From assembly GCA_015680685.1 (NCBI GenBank), contig MNCI01002833.1:106079-170078 (forward strand): a DNA stretch of 64,000 nt, written 5' to 3'. The translations under genes and the position numbers were made by a program. The notes below the pieces were generated by a model. That model was not told the origin of the DNA and did not search any database. It saw nothing but the letters and a program-made list of their open reading frames with translations. Position 1 is the first letter of the stretch. The number at the start of each line of letters is the position of its first letter. Below, one piece after another: positions 45,961 through 57,569 of this stretch. The stretch is from Gnetum montanum. Taxonomy: Eukaryota; Streptophyta; Gnetopsida; Gnetales; Gnetaceae.

Positions 45961-47924
45961 AAATTCCTAAAAAATAACCTGAAGCACTCTAATCGAATCT
46001 CCCCCTTCCAACTCAGTCATGGGGGAGATGGCCACCTATGCTAATTAGTCAAGACCCTTGGTTCATTTTTAAGTTTTTGTTTTACACATTTTTGTTTTGC
46101 AAATTTCTTTAACTTTTCTTGTTTTTGTTTTGCCACATCATTCATACTTTTTCATTTATTTGTCTGTTTATTTATTTTCTTAAGTTTTTCACCTAATAAG
46201 TGCTCCTAAATATGGTATGAATTGTATTCTATTGATTGCCAATGTTTGGTTTTTACCTATAAGTTATGATGTTGATACTAAGGTATGGTTCTTTTGGTAT
46301 AATAGGCAATGAGTCCACATCATCTATGCATCCATGAATTTCTATGGTCTCTCTTGGCTTGGAAATGTACAATCCCCTTCCTTAAATAATAAGAACTATC
46401 AATGAATTGGTGATTGGGCATTTCTCAAACTAAGGAAAGACTCAAAGGCTGAAAAGGGTGTGACTTCAAGGGAACTTGATGCATTTGTGCTGGCCATTCT
46501 TTTGGGTGCTTGGATGTTTTGTTCTTTAGTTTTCCTTACCATTTCGACGTTGCTCCATAATCAGGAAGCTGAGCTAATAAAAATTATAAGTCTTTGCATG
46601 GTGTGGTTCTCACACAAAAGAAAAAAAAACAAAATAGTGGGAATTCAAAGCACATCCCTTAGACAAAATAATCATCTGGACTACAAGCACTAGTTATGGA
46701 ACTAAATAAACATGTTCCCTCTAACTAATGTTCCTTCTTGCTTCCTACTTTCTCCTTTTTCATTTCGTCTAAATGGTGGTGAATTTTTGGCAAAAGCATT
46801 CTAGTTACTCCAAGTGGATGGATTTTCCAAATGTATTAATGCGAAGTCACTAGATGTGGATTGTTTGAGGTTGGATTTGGAATGAGATCTACTAAGTCAC
46901 GTTAACCATTAATACACAAGAGGTTGTACACCACCTTATTTTTGAGACTCCATTCCATTCTCTTCTTGCCATCATTCTTTCCCCATTGTACACCTCATTA
47001 TCGGTTGTATCAATAGTCCATATTTTGGTTGATACATTATTTTCTTTTTGGTAAACTCTTGTGGTTAAGAATTTAACTCTTGCTTCCAAATGACATTTCT
47101 AGAGCCTACGGACTCTTTCAATGTGGGATTGTCAGGGCATTAACAACATGAGCCTACTTTGGCAAGGACCCACTAGCATTCCTATTTGGTGCATCCATTA
47201 ATTTCTTTCCCTTAAACATTTCTGCAATCACCATTTATTTTGTTCATCTCCATCTTCGACATCCATTTTATTGGTGTTTTCATTATTTCTTTTTCTCCAT
47301 CTTTCTTATTCCTTACCTTTTTCCATTCTCTTGCTACCGAATGTTCGCTCTCAGTCATGGGGGTCCTGGTCCAATTTTTTTGATTTTCTCTTAACCCCTA
47401 CACCTCAAGTAGTCACCAGTATTATATCTCTAGATACACATTAGCCATATCACAACTCATCCAATGGACCTTACACTAAGGCAAGGTATCAATTGCATTG
47501 TGATTCATTTACCCTTGCTAATATAAGACTATGTTGTGTGTGTAGATGGCAATTGTACACCAATGGACTGGATCTAGACGAAACACTTGGAATGGATTGG
47601 TGCTGGAGCAGTATGCAAGGAACAAGATTGATGGTGCACTTATGGATGAACAATGGAAGGCACAATCTTGGTGTCGGTAGCAACAAACTTCTTCTTTTCT
47701 CTCTCTCTTCTCTCTTCTCTCTCAACTACCAAATAAGGCTAGATATCAAATGTGTTTAGTGTTCACTCTTGTTCTCATGAACACTAATTTTTTCATGTGT
47801 TGTAATGATGATTTGTTCACATGTCACCCCATTCACCATTAGTATCATTAAAGTCAATAATCCCATACCTTTCCAATATTTTGTAAGGAACTCAAGGATG
47901 AGTTTTCATTCAGTCATGGGGGTA
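45961..47924 (+). other. E1 3' non-coding region with internal polypurine motifs and a short ORF
   Basis: Contains ACTCAGTCATGGGGGAG at 46011-46027, CTCAGTCATGGGGGT at 47350-47364 and the true polypurine tract TTCAGTCATGGGGGTA ending at 47924. The spacer blocks shared with E5 and E2 lie between. A 44-codon frame (ATG at 47546, TAG at 47678-47680) begins right after an acceptor-like TGTGTGTGTAG and has a counterpart in E2, but indels break frame conservation at the 5' end. A TC-rich tract lies at 47694-47722. Confidence 0.6.
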
Positions 47925-48687
47925 TGATGAGCCACGATATCGTAGCTTGTCGCAATGTCTATAAATAAGAGGTGGTTTTCCTTGTTTTAGGCATCTAGAA
48001 TTAGTCCCTTAGCCAAACTATAGCATTTTTACCATTCCAGAGTTAGAATAATTTCCATGTGCCCACAGTAGGAGTCTCAAAGTGAATATATCTTTATTCG
48101 AGCAAATTGTACCTGAGCACACATTTGTGTACGGCAATAAAGATGAACTTTCTGATAAACCTTGTAGCATATGGACTAAGCTAAATAGGATTTAATTATT
48201 ATTAAATATTTAAATGCTTTCCTAAATAATTAATCTCTCTCAACCCTTGACTCTCCTAGTTAAGTGCATTCAGTATGACCACTTCAAGCACACGTGTAAC
48301 ACTTGGTAACCCAATAACGAGTAGCGTTTGGTAATCCCAATAGCATTGCACTAGTTCAGGGTGTGTGCGGCAAGTGGGAATGAATACTAATGCTAGGATA
48401 ATTAAAACTTAGTTAGTGAATAGTTAATGAAAATTTGTTATTTAGTTCTCTTCACCTTTCCCTCCTAGCATAGGCGTTAAAAAGATAAAAGTTATAAATA
48501 TCACATACCTCAAACTTACTTAACCATACAACCGTGAAAATAAAAGTAAGTTTGGGAGGAAAACGATTGGTTAACCTTAAGTGTTCCATTAAGGTGCATA
48601 AGCACTTAGTCCTTGGAGTTCAACCAGATCGCACATGAGATGCTCATATTCGTATGGTTGAGTGTAGGGATACCTCGCCACTCATCA
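47925..48687 (+). repeat. E1 3' LTR (763 bp)
   Basis: Matches the 5' LTR except for a deletion of about 35 bp in U3 that leaves one GATATC instead of three. TATA box CTATAAATA at 47959-47967. Ends CTCATCA at 48681-48687. Confidence 0.92.
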
Positions 48688-48692
48688 GTTAT

Positions 48693-48848
48693 CATTATCC
48701 TGTGAGTGAGACATTGTCATGAATTTTGTGTAACTCAATTAAATTTAATTTCTTCATTTGAAAGATAGATCGTTAATACCTTCTTATAGTGACATTCTAT
48801 GATATAACTAATCTAGATAACTAGCACCATCCTCAGCAATGGCACCAA
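48693..48848 (-). other. E3 leader and primer binding site
   Basis: The remaining E3 leader upstream of the E1 insertion. On the minus strand, directly inside the LTR, TGGTGCCATTGCTGAGGA (48830-48847) is a tRNA-Asp-like PBS, matching the E1 site except for one base. Confidence 0.75.
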
Positions 48849-49690
48849 TGATGAGCGGAAAGGTACCCCTATGCTCAACCATACGAATACGAGTGTGTAC
48901 ACATGATCGGGTTGAACTCCACAGATGGACTAGTTGTGACACCTAGATAGTTATACGTTGATCATAGTTTGCTATCTTCTCACCTGGACTAGTATTTTCT
49001 TTGTCACATATGGTTTAGTCCAGAGTGAGGTGTATGCTATGATTTCTACTACTATTCTACTCCTAAAGATAATGATAAATAACTTTATTAAGCTAATAAG
49101 CAATAGAAAATAGAATCTAAGCTAGCCAAAGTGTCATGAGCATTTGTCCTTAATCATCCGTATGCATCTTGAACTTTGTGTAGTACTTCTAGGATTACCA
49201 AGGGCACATTACTTGAAGCACTACTAGATACGCTACTGGGTTATCACATAGTTACACTTAAATATTCATAATTAAGGCATACTCATACCACATTAATAAT
49301 AGGAATAGTAAATGACAATAAAAGAAATATTAACTAGGAAAATAATAATAAATAATTAATAATTAAAGTAAGTAAAAGCTAAGTAAATGCTATAATGATG
49401 GAGTAATCTCGATCTTTATTGCCAATTGTGTGTGTGTGTCCAAGTACATCACACTTGAACAAAGGTTCCATACAATTACAAGCATCACACTACAAGCATG
49501 CACTTGGCCAAAGAACTAAAAACTAACGAAAAGACTCGACCTAAAGTTTTACCAAAAGACTTTTTCACTGTGTGCCTAAATGCTATATTTATAAGCTAAC
49601 ATAGGAATCATAATATCATGTATACGATATCATATCCAAGCTATGATATCATGTACCTGATATTGGGGCCTAGCCAACCATAATTCATCA
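48849..49690 (-). repeat. E3 5' LTR (842 bp)
   Basis: Plus-strand start TGATGAG, end TTCATCA, followed by the target duplication CTATG. Matches 34505-35344 throughout. The minus-strand TATA region TTATAAATATAGC lies near 49582-49594, with GATATC/GATATT copies at 49608-49670. Confidence 0.9.
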
Positions 49691-50966
49691 CTATGCATCA
49701 CTGCTATCAATGAAGAGAGAGAGAGAGAGAGAGAGAGAGAATTGCCTGCTATAGCCCCAAAGAAAAAGATACTGTCACTATTTTGGTGAGAGAGAAGAAG
49801 CTAGATCCCACACCACAAAGGGAGCCCATTGTCTACCACCTCTAGGAGAGACTAGAGGTTCTAGCCCAAGATGCTGGGGGAGGCTCGATGCAGCATTCCA
49901 TGCCCCTACCGGAACACCCCGCCACCCCCCCNCACCTATTGGGTTCCTAGCTACTCGCAGGATCTAATCCTCTAGATCTGATGTTTGGGTCCCTCCTCAA
50001 CTCATGATCATGTACCTACCACAACCCCACTTTTTATTGTCATTACTACCTATTTCAAAGCCCACTATCGATGCCATGAATGTCCACATTCTGCATGCTT
50101 GCCACTATCATCCATGTTTTATGTGTAACTACATGCACTTTCTCCACCACCAACCTAAGCAGTTACATAACCACCATTCCACGATCTATCGTGTAACTCT
50201 CGCATTTTGTCATAACGTCTTGAATGGTAGTTTTGCTTATGTAACATCCAATTGCATTAATTTGGACATGGATGGTTAGTGAAAATGTGAAATACCATTA
50301 AAGTGTATATGATTTTGCAAATAATAGTCTAAAATATAGTAAAAATTTAAACATAGGTTAAAAACTTATAATGGGATTCACAAATAGCAAACAAAGTTAT
50401 ATAAATAGATTATAGACTTACATCATAGATTTTCTAGATAGTAGAAAGAGACGGTTGTGACTAGCTAGCATTTCCTCTAGAGTAACGTGTTGGCTAATCA
50501 AATACATATCTAAATTTATTTTATCGAAGTTAAGTTTTGGGTAATGTATCTAAATCAACCATGTGGCATTGCAGTATTATATAATTAATCAATTAATTAT
50601 GTGTATGGTATGCATGACCAGGGTGCTTTGAATTCATGCCTCCATGTCATTTTGTAATGCCCCTATTGAGATTAGTGTAAATCTCTATCACTATTTTTTT
50701 TTTTAAATTGCTAGTGGTTGTTGCATTGGACAATGATGGTTTCAAGTCTGCTAAGGCATGAATATTGGTCTAAACAGAGACCAAGGCATGCATGTTGTTA
50801 TTGATTAAGATCAGTGAAAGATTAGGAAGTACTAATTTAGCAATCTCTAATAGTAATGTTCACAGTCACCATTCCTTGCATGATTTTTACCATAGTTATT
50901 AAGAGAGAGAAATAGACACATTGTAAATCATGGTCCCATGAGAGCATGGGCATGTTGACATCAACA
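49691..50966 (-). repeat. E4 3' LTR, inner part (right of E3)
   Basis: Continues the E4 LTR from 34504 and matches about 56185-57440. It contains a (GA)n run at 49713-49740 that is also present in the other E4 LTR (56204-56231), so it belongs to the LTR. Ends GACATCAACA. A single N lies in a C-rich stretch at 49932. A GGGGGC polypurine tract (minus strand) abuts it at 50970-50980. Confidence 0.88.
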
Positions 50967-52200
50967 CTTAGCCCCCAAAATTTAATTACATGAAAGTGCA
51001 AGGATAGTGAAACCACAGAAATTTTAAAAGGAGATGCAATTGAAAAACATCACATAATGGACAAACTGAAACTTGAAAGTAAACTATAATAATATAAACA
51101 TGATTAAAATAACCAAATAATCAAACTCTAAATATAGAATTTATTATTTTAACTACATAGATCTATATACATAATTAAAATACATAACTAAGATCGCATT
51201 CCCAATCTTCTCACAAGGTGAAAGTCAAAGGTATGTGGGTTACTTTGAGCACAAGATCTATGCCAAACTTAATGAGGAAGACAAGCGCAAGTTAGATTAT
51301 GGTTAGTTGCAACTTTTGGATTTCTCCTTGGGTTTTTTTTTTTTTTTTTTTTTTTTTTGAGAAATGGAGGTTAGGGTAAGGATAACTACTAGACCCCATC
51401 ACACTTAAGAACTTATTACACTGCCAATGAACATGGTCCTCATTCTTTTTTTTTCTTTTCTTTTTTTTTTTTTTTTTTTTGGAGGAAACTTTGCTCATGG
51501 TGTACTTCATTTCTATGGTAGGAATTCCAACAAAAGTCTAGTCAATTAACTGCACTACCAAAGAACATGATCCTTTTGGAACTTTTCCCATGGTGTAGTT
51601 CAACCCTCATGTATGTGCCTTTGATTATAATTTGATGGCATCATAGGAAGTCTCTTGGGTGGCTAAGGGTTCTCAAGTGGAGATGAACACACTTTACCTC
51701 GTTGTTCACAAGGTAGCCATAGATCATCCTACTTGAGGGCTAGGGCTTAGGAGAGGCAAAATGGGGTTTTCCAAGGTCACCTAGTGATTATGAATAACCA
51801 TTCTCCAACATCACCTATCCTACACGCACATGATCATGATGATTACATGATAAGTTAGCACAAATCTCGTGCTCCATAATCCAACATAACTAAAAAACTA
51901 AAACCTTGAAAAAGACTGGGAAGAAATAAAGCATTATTAAAATATATAATATAAAAGATATTTTATGTAATAGTAATAAGAAATATTATATAAAGTATCA
52001 TACTAACATTATTTTCCAATGGTGCTTTTATGACCCAACACTTAGTAACTCAAAAGACCATAATGATTATTAAAATAATATAAAAAGAAAAATCAAAACC
52101 AATGCAAAAAGAGATGGTGAAAATGCAAAGAAAATATGCAAATGCAAATATATACACATGACATGCATGATGAGGGAAAGAAAATATGCAACTAAGGATC
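50967..52200 (-). other. E4 3' untranslated region with poly-A tracts
   Basis: No gene seen. On the plus strand there are long T runs at about 51331-51358 and 51446-51480 (A runs in element orientation). The sequences after each run are related (ACACTGCCAATGAACATGG and GCACTACCAAAGAACATG), so the segment arose by an old tandem duplication. Confidence 0.55.
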
Positions 52201-52506
52201 TACCAGTTGTCCACGTGGGGCACCTGAGTAGAAATGTTTCAAAGGAAATGTGTTAAAATTCCTATGTAACCTGTATCCTTGCATGTCAACAATTACATAT
52301 ACATTGGGGCTAATGTTGCCTTTAACTTGGAATGGGCCTAACCACATAGGAGAGAACTTACCTTGAATATTTTCTTAGTCAAATGTTCTACCTCTTTCTA
52401 GGACTAGGTCTCCTATCTTAAAGACTTCACCAGCATACTTCCTATCCAGACATCGTTTAACAATTTCTTGATAATTATGATCAAGACCTAATCTTAACTT
52501 GTATGT
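52201..52506 (-). pseudogene. E4 integrase C-terminal fragment
   Basis: The minus strand reads LGLDHNYQEIVKRCLDRKYA, then FKIGDLVLERGRTFD, a stop, and GKFSPMWLGPFQVKGNISPN, ending RNFNTFPLKHFYSGAPRGQL. This is the GDLVL...WLGPF module at the end of Ty3 integrases. No integrase core, zinc-binding part or RNase H precedes it. It is joined almost directly, and in the same frame after one stop, to the N-terminal part of RT. Confidence 0.75.
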
Positions 52507-53602
52507 TCATTTTTTATCAGGCACTAAATTTGGATGTTTCATAAGATGAATAATTTTAGATTCCACAAGTTCATCAAGTTCATCTTTCATCCAAGTTTCA
52601 ATCTTAGGTTTAACATGTCTAAGTCTTGGTGAGTAATCAAATATAGATTTTCTAGGAACATGTTCAATAGATATATCATCAAATTTTGACACATCTTATA
52701 ATGTTTTGATGGTTGGAATCTCATTTATATCTTCATGCTCTCTTAAAGGTGGTAGGTCACTCAGACAAAATTCCTTTTCATTATGATAAGGCAAGGTATC
52801 CTCATAGATTTTTTTCACGTTCACTAGAAGTTTGATATGGTTGGGTGGAATCTGTATGAGGAAAAGAATTTATTTTTGTAATTTCACTCACATGGTCATC
52901 TATAACATGTTTTCCATGCTCAACCTCCATAACTCCAACATAAAGGTTAGTGTTTTGATTTTCCAAAGAATGATTTTGGTGATCTAAGGTTGTAACTACT
53001 TGCTTGTAGAAAGGCTCTCTTGGTATGACCATGTATTCAAATTTTCCTTTGATAGGGATTAACAGTTCCAAGAAATAAGACCTAAAGAAGCCCTCAAACT
53101 TGGCCCCGAAAGTCCTAGACAAGAGCACACCATGAGTGGGTGACATATCAACTACTAAGATATATGTGTAACATGTAAATGTAGGGTATTATTTAAGTTG
53201 CACTTTCACTCCTTTTAATGGCCCTACTACCAATACGTTAAAACCATCAAGTTGTATTACACTTTTTGTGTGTGGTAACATTTGTGCTCCTAAAGCCTTA
53301 CATACCTCAAGAGGCATGACACTAGCAATTACACCAGAATCCATCAAACAATTATGAATGTTCTTTCCTAAAATGATCAAAGTTGTTAGAAAAGGAGGAT
53401 TCTCTTTCTTGCTTGATGTGGAATTATTTGCATTTTGTACTGATAGCATGTCAAAATTTTCTACAAACTGGACTTTGCTTTTAGTGATTGGGGATTTTCC
53501 TTTTGTGGTTTTAGGTCTATGAACTATATCTTGAATCACCTCTTTCATTTCATTAAAGTGTAGAAGGCCATACATTGAAATGTTATCTTTAACCCTTTTC
53601 AA
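52507..53602 (-). pseudogene. E4 aspartic protease and start of RT
   Basis: The minus-strand frame 53602-53189 contains the retropepsin region NCLMDSGVIASVMPLEVCKA (catalytic DSG) and continues with QLDGFNVLVVGPLKGVKVQL. Sequence at 53146-52802 (SYFLELLIPIKGKFEYMVIP) belongs to the protease-RT linker. The frame at 52692-52507 (KPKIETWMKDELDELVESKI) is the RT entry region, ending LVPDKK before the RT palm. The catalytic RT, RNase H and integrase core are deleted at this point. Confidence 0.75.
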
Positions 53603-53639
53603 ATCCTCAACTAAATCATAAGTCTTATGTTCATCTATG

Positions 53640-55009
53640 GCTTCTTATTTTGGTGGAGTTATTCTAAGTATAGAAGGTGGGTTTGATCATTGTGGAGCAC
53701 TTGTTTGGGATGACCTAGTTTGAGTATTTGTGTTACTTTGACTAGGAACTCTTTTGTTTGAAGGAGTAAAAGGATTATTCCTAGTTTGTTGTTGTGTGTT
53801 ATTCATGATGTCACTAATTTTACGGTAGTGAGCATTATGTGGGTTGGGGTTGCTTACCATAACTTACCTCAATGAGAAAACCTCTTCTTTTTCTATTTAA
53901 TGAGGTACATTAAGGACCATAATAGGAAGTCTTCCATTTTGTTGACCTTGGGTGTTGTTTCCATATAATGCTAAAAATTGAGGACAAGTCTTCTCAGAAT
54001 GTTGCCTAGTGTTATGGAGGTGATAATGCTTATCATTGATTGATGTGCTAGGCTTCTCAAATTGTATATGACCCTTGTTGTTGTTTCGCTTTAACTCAAC
54101 CACTTCATTTGAAAGTTTCTGCAATGAAGTCAATATCTGGGTCATTTGATCTTGAGTTTGAGTTGTGGGTTCAATAGGATTAGATACCCTATTTAGGTTT
54201 ATGATGGACTAAATTAAGGCCTTCAATTGATTATCATTCAAACCAGTGTTAGATGGTAGGAATGAAGAAGATGTGGGGCCTTGAAAGCAACTATTTGTAG
54301 GTTGAGTCATTTGAAGGGGAATGAGAGTTTGGAACATAGTATTAGCCATTAGAAAAGTTGGTAGAGGTAGAGGATTAGATTGCATGGGATTACTAATATT
54401 TGTCATTCCAAATTGAGTTTGAATGCTATTCAAAAGGGTGATTTGTTCTACCTACATGGCTTTAGTCATTGCTCCCTATATTTCTTTTATGTTTGAATCA
54501 AATTTGATGGCATAGGAAAAGAATGGATTGATGGTAGAGAGGTAAAATTTGAGGATGCCATCAAGTTGTGGATGCATCTCACTTTGCACATAGGCAAGCT
54601 AATGAAGTAATCTAAGATTGTAATCCCTAACATTTTTCCCAGGTAGATTTTTTATGTTGATGAAGTTCCTAGATGCTATGGAAAGGCTTGTGAATTTGTC
54701 AAACTGGGTCAAAAACTTATTTTTGAACTCCTGCCATAAGTCAATGGAAGTATTGGGGAGCATCAAGAACCATTGAGTTGCTTTGGTTTTGAAAGTTTTC
54801 ATAAAGACCCTACATGTTATGTCATTTTGGACAATGTTGTGGATGCCTAGCAAAGTTTTGAAGCATTGTATATGTTGGTGGGCATCACTAATAGGATTTG
54901 TGGAGTTGTAGAATAATTTTATGTTCTAGAGTGACTTTGGGATATCATGGTAGTTAGTAAAGTTGAAGGGATTACTCACTAGGGGAGCCGAGGGTTGATT
55001 GGTTGTCAT
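53640..55009 (-). pseudogene. E4 gag (broken)
   Basis: The minus-strand ATG at 55007-55009 opens MTTNQPSAPLVSNPFNFTNY. The capsid-like part (KTKATQWFLMLPNTSIDLWQ, FKNKFLTQFDKFTSLSIASR, LPGKNVRDYN) lies at 54853-54599 and is typical of Ty3 retrotransposon gag. A Met/Pro/Gln-rich linker is at 54433-54209. A decayed knuckle YHLHNTRQHSEKTC near 53975-54025 has its first cysteine apparently replaced by tyrosine. This gag is unrelated to that of E1/E2/E3/E5, so E4 belongs to a different gypsy lineage. Confidence 0.78.
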
Positions 55010-55640
55010 CCTAGTCCAAGTTCTCCTAAGAATAAAACTTGGGAAATGTGAGGCTCTTTGTTTCCTTAATATAAAGTGACATGTAGTTGGTTAGCTAGGG
55101 GCAGAGAAGAGTTCACTCATAAAACAAAAACTATAAAATATATTTGTTGAAATAAAACTATGAGATTAAGTAAAAAGAAAAGAAAATATTGAAATAACAT
55201 TTTTTTAGAAAGAAAAAAAAACTAAAATATGCGACTTAAAAAAATATTTTTTAAAAGAGAAAATAAATGCATGAAATTGCAAAATTTATAAAAAAATTAA
55301 AAAGGAAAATAGTAAAATGAAAAATTTTAGAAAAATAAAACTAAAATTTAATGAGTAATAATGCCACCTTACCAAGGTTGAGACTTAGGTAAGGGCCACC
55401 AAAACACAAATCCAAAATAGGACTAGGAAATGAGGGTTAAATAAAAGGTTTTAATAACAATAATTCTTAGAAAATGGGAAGTGTAAAAAAGGTAGAAAAT
55501 AAAGGGTCTAAAGGCAAAGGATTTAAAAAAACTCAACAGGTTCTAAGATAGGATCAAAAAATGAAATAGCCATAAAAAGATGGCAAAAGATCTAATAAAT
55601 AAAAGATGGGAGAAAGGCCCTCCTTCTAGTGCCATGAAGG
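55010..55640 (-). other. E4 leader with probable primer binding site
   Basis: On the minus strand the sequence inside the LTR reads CCTTCATGGCACTAGAAGGA (55621-55640). TGGCACTAGAAGGA has PBS form, but I cannot assign the tRNA. The rest is A-rich and non-coding. Confidence 0.5.
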
Positions 55641-57440
55641 TGTTGATGCATAAAATTTTGACACATCAACACTAAGAAAGAAAACTCATTTTAGGAGACT
55701 ACTGCCTAGGGCACCTCCCGTATGGGTATGGAAACCTAGGAATAGTCTCAATTAGAGAGGGCTATGTGATGTTTTAAAATAGTAAATCAAACGAGAAAAT
55801 TTGGAAATTTAAAAAAAAAACTATTCTTGAAATTCAAGAATACAATAGGTAATTAAAATGAATAAATTTTCCCTAGTCCTGTTAATGTCACTAGTCCGTC
55901 ACTATCAGTGGTGTCCACTATAGGGTAAGAAGACTTTGACCACTACCAAAGAGGAAGAGAAAGGGAAGAAGTGAGATGCACACACATATATGCCATCATT
56001 GTTGTCACGATCACCACCATTTCCTTAGGAGCTCACTTGCCTATCATGTGGACTAGAAGGAAGGAAAGAGGCATATGACATTTTCTGCTATGGGCACATC
56101 ATTTGGGCAAAGATAGAAGGTTGCTTGATATAGTGTAAAAAAAGAAGGAAGAGAATGGTGCTTGCTAGTTTCTTAGCCATTCCTATGCATCGTTGTTGCC
56201 AATGAAGAGAGAGAGAGAGAGAGAGAGAGAGCTACACGTTGCAGCCCCAAATAAAAAGATACCATCGTTGTTTTAGTGAGAGAGAAGAAGCTCGATCCCA
56301 CATTGCAGAGGAAGCCCATTGTTTGCCACCTCTAGGAGAGACTAGAGGTTCCATCCCAAGATGCTAGGAGAGGCCTAATGCAGCATTCCCCAAAAAAAGA
56401 AGTCCACCTATTGAATTCTTGGATGCTCCCAAGATTTGATCCCCCGGATTTGATGTTTGGGCCCCTCCTTCACTAATGGTCATGTAGCTACCACTACTCT
56501 ACCTTTTATTGCCATTACTACCTATTTAAAAGCCTGCTATCAATGCCATGAATGCCCATGTTCTGCATGTCTGCCACAATCGTCAACATTCTATGTGTAG
56601 CTACAAGCACTTTCTCCACCACTGACCTAAGTCATTATGTAACCACCATTCCACGATCTGCCTCATAACTCCTATGTTCTCTCGTAATGTCTTGAATGGT
56701 ATTTTTTCCTATGTAACACCTGATTGCATCAATTTGGACATGAATGATTAGTGGAAATGTGAAATACAATCAAAGTGTATATGATCTTGCAAATAATAGT
56801 CTAAAATTTAGTAAAAATTTAAACATAGGTTAAAAACTTGTAATGGAATCCACAAATAGCAAACAAAGTTAGATAAATAGATTACAGACTTACATTATGG
56901 ATTTTCTGGATAGCAAAAAGAGATGGTTGTGAATAGCTAGCATTTCGTCTAAATTAATTTGTTGGCCAATCAAATACATATCTAAATTTATTTTATCAAA
57001 GCTAAGTTTTGAGTAATGTATCCAAATCAGCTGCATGGCATTGCAATATTATAAAATTAATCAATTAATTATGTGTATGGCATCCATAACTAGGGTTCTT
57101 TGAATTCATTCCTCCATGTCATTTTGTAATGCCCCTGTTGAGATCAGTGTAAATCTCTATCACTGTGCTATTTTTTTAAAATTGCCAGTGGTTGCTACAC
57201 TGGACAATGATAGTTTCAAGGCTACTAAGGCATGAATATTGATCTAAATAGAGACCAAGGCATGCATGCTGTTATTGATTTAGATCAGTGAAAGATTCAA
57301 AAGTACTAATTTAGTAATCTTTGATAGTAACATTCACAGTCACCATTCCTTGCATGATTTTTATCATGGTTATAGAGAAAGAGAAATAAAGACATTGATA
57401 ATCATGGCCCCATGAGAGCATGGGAGTGTTGACATCAACA
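55641..57440 (-). repeat. E4 5' LTR (1800 bp, intact)
   Basis: Begins TGTTGATGCATAAAA and ends GACATCAACA (inverted ends TGTTGATG/CATCAACA), followed by the target duplication CATAT. It contains a (GA)n run at 56204-56231. It aligns with the two separated parts of the other LTR. Confidence 0.9.
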
Positions 57441-57445
57441 CATAT

Positions 57446-57569
57446 TAATAACTTTGGATCTTAAAATGGAAGGTGGAGATTTACTAAGATGAATTACACC
57501 TAAATAATAGTAAAGGAAAATTATTTTCATCTATATTAGATAAAAAGAAAATAAAACTACATCTACTAT
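57446..57569. other. Short spacer between E4 and E2
   Basis: AT-rich, no features seen. It was continuous with sequence left of 33967 before E4 inserted. Confidence 0.6.

Larger units (their letters stand above)
41863..48687 (+). mobile_element. E1: gag-protease-only Ty3/gypsy element (pol deleted)
   Basis: LTRs at 41863-42659 and 47925-48687 start TGATGAG and end CTCATCA, perfect 7-bp inverted ends. The target duplication is ATTAT (41858-41862) and GTTAT (48688-48692), one mismatch. The interior carries PBS, gag, protease, then directly the post-integrase motif and spacer, with no RT, RNase H or integrase. E1 is inserted into the E3 leader. It is non-autonomous as it stands. Confidence 0.92.
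34505..49690 (-). mobile_element. E3: Ty3/gypsy (E5 superfamily), gag and ORF3 without visible pol, host of E1
   Basis: LTRs of 840 and 842 bp at 34505-35344 and 48849-49690, with an exact 5-bp target duplication CTATG (34500-34504 and 49691-49695). Coding is on the minus strand: gag (41732 down to about 39900) and ORF3 (about 38010 down to 35532). No protease, RT, RNase H or integrase motif is found between them. E1 is inserted in the leader between PBS and gag. Without E1 the element is about 8.4 kb. Confidence 0.9.
33972..57440 (-). mobile_element. E4: Ty3/gypsy with 1.8-kb LTRs, pol core deleted, host of nested E3 and E1
   Basis: The element begins TGTTGATGC and ends GACATCAACA, with an exact 5-bp target duplication CATAT at 33967-33971 and 57441-57445. 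Its left LTR is split at 34504/49691 by E3. Without inserts it measures about 8.3 kb: LTRs of about 1.80 kb and an interior of 4.7 kb (50967-55640) coding on the minus strand for gag, protease, the start of RT and, directly joined, the integrase C-terminus. It is the oldest layer of a three-level nest. Confidence 0.9.

Noticed and set aside
51292-51510. Lysine-rich minus-strand frame
   Set aside because: Product of two poly-A tracts in the E4 3' region; no other coding signal.
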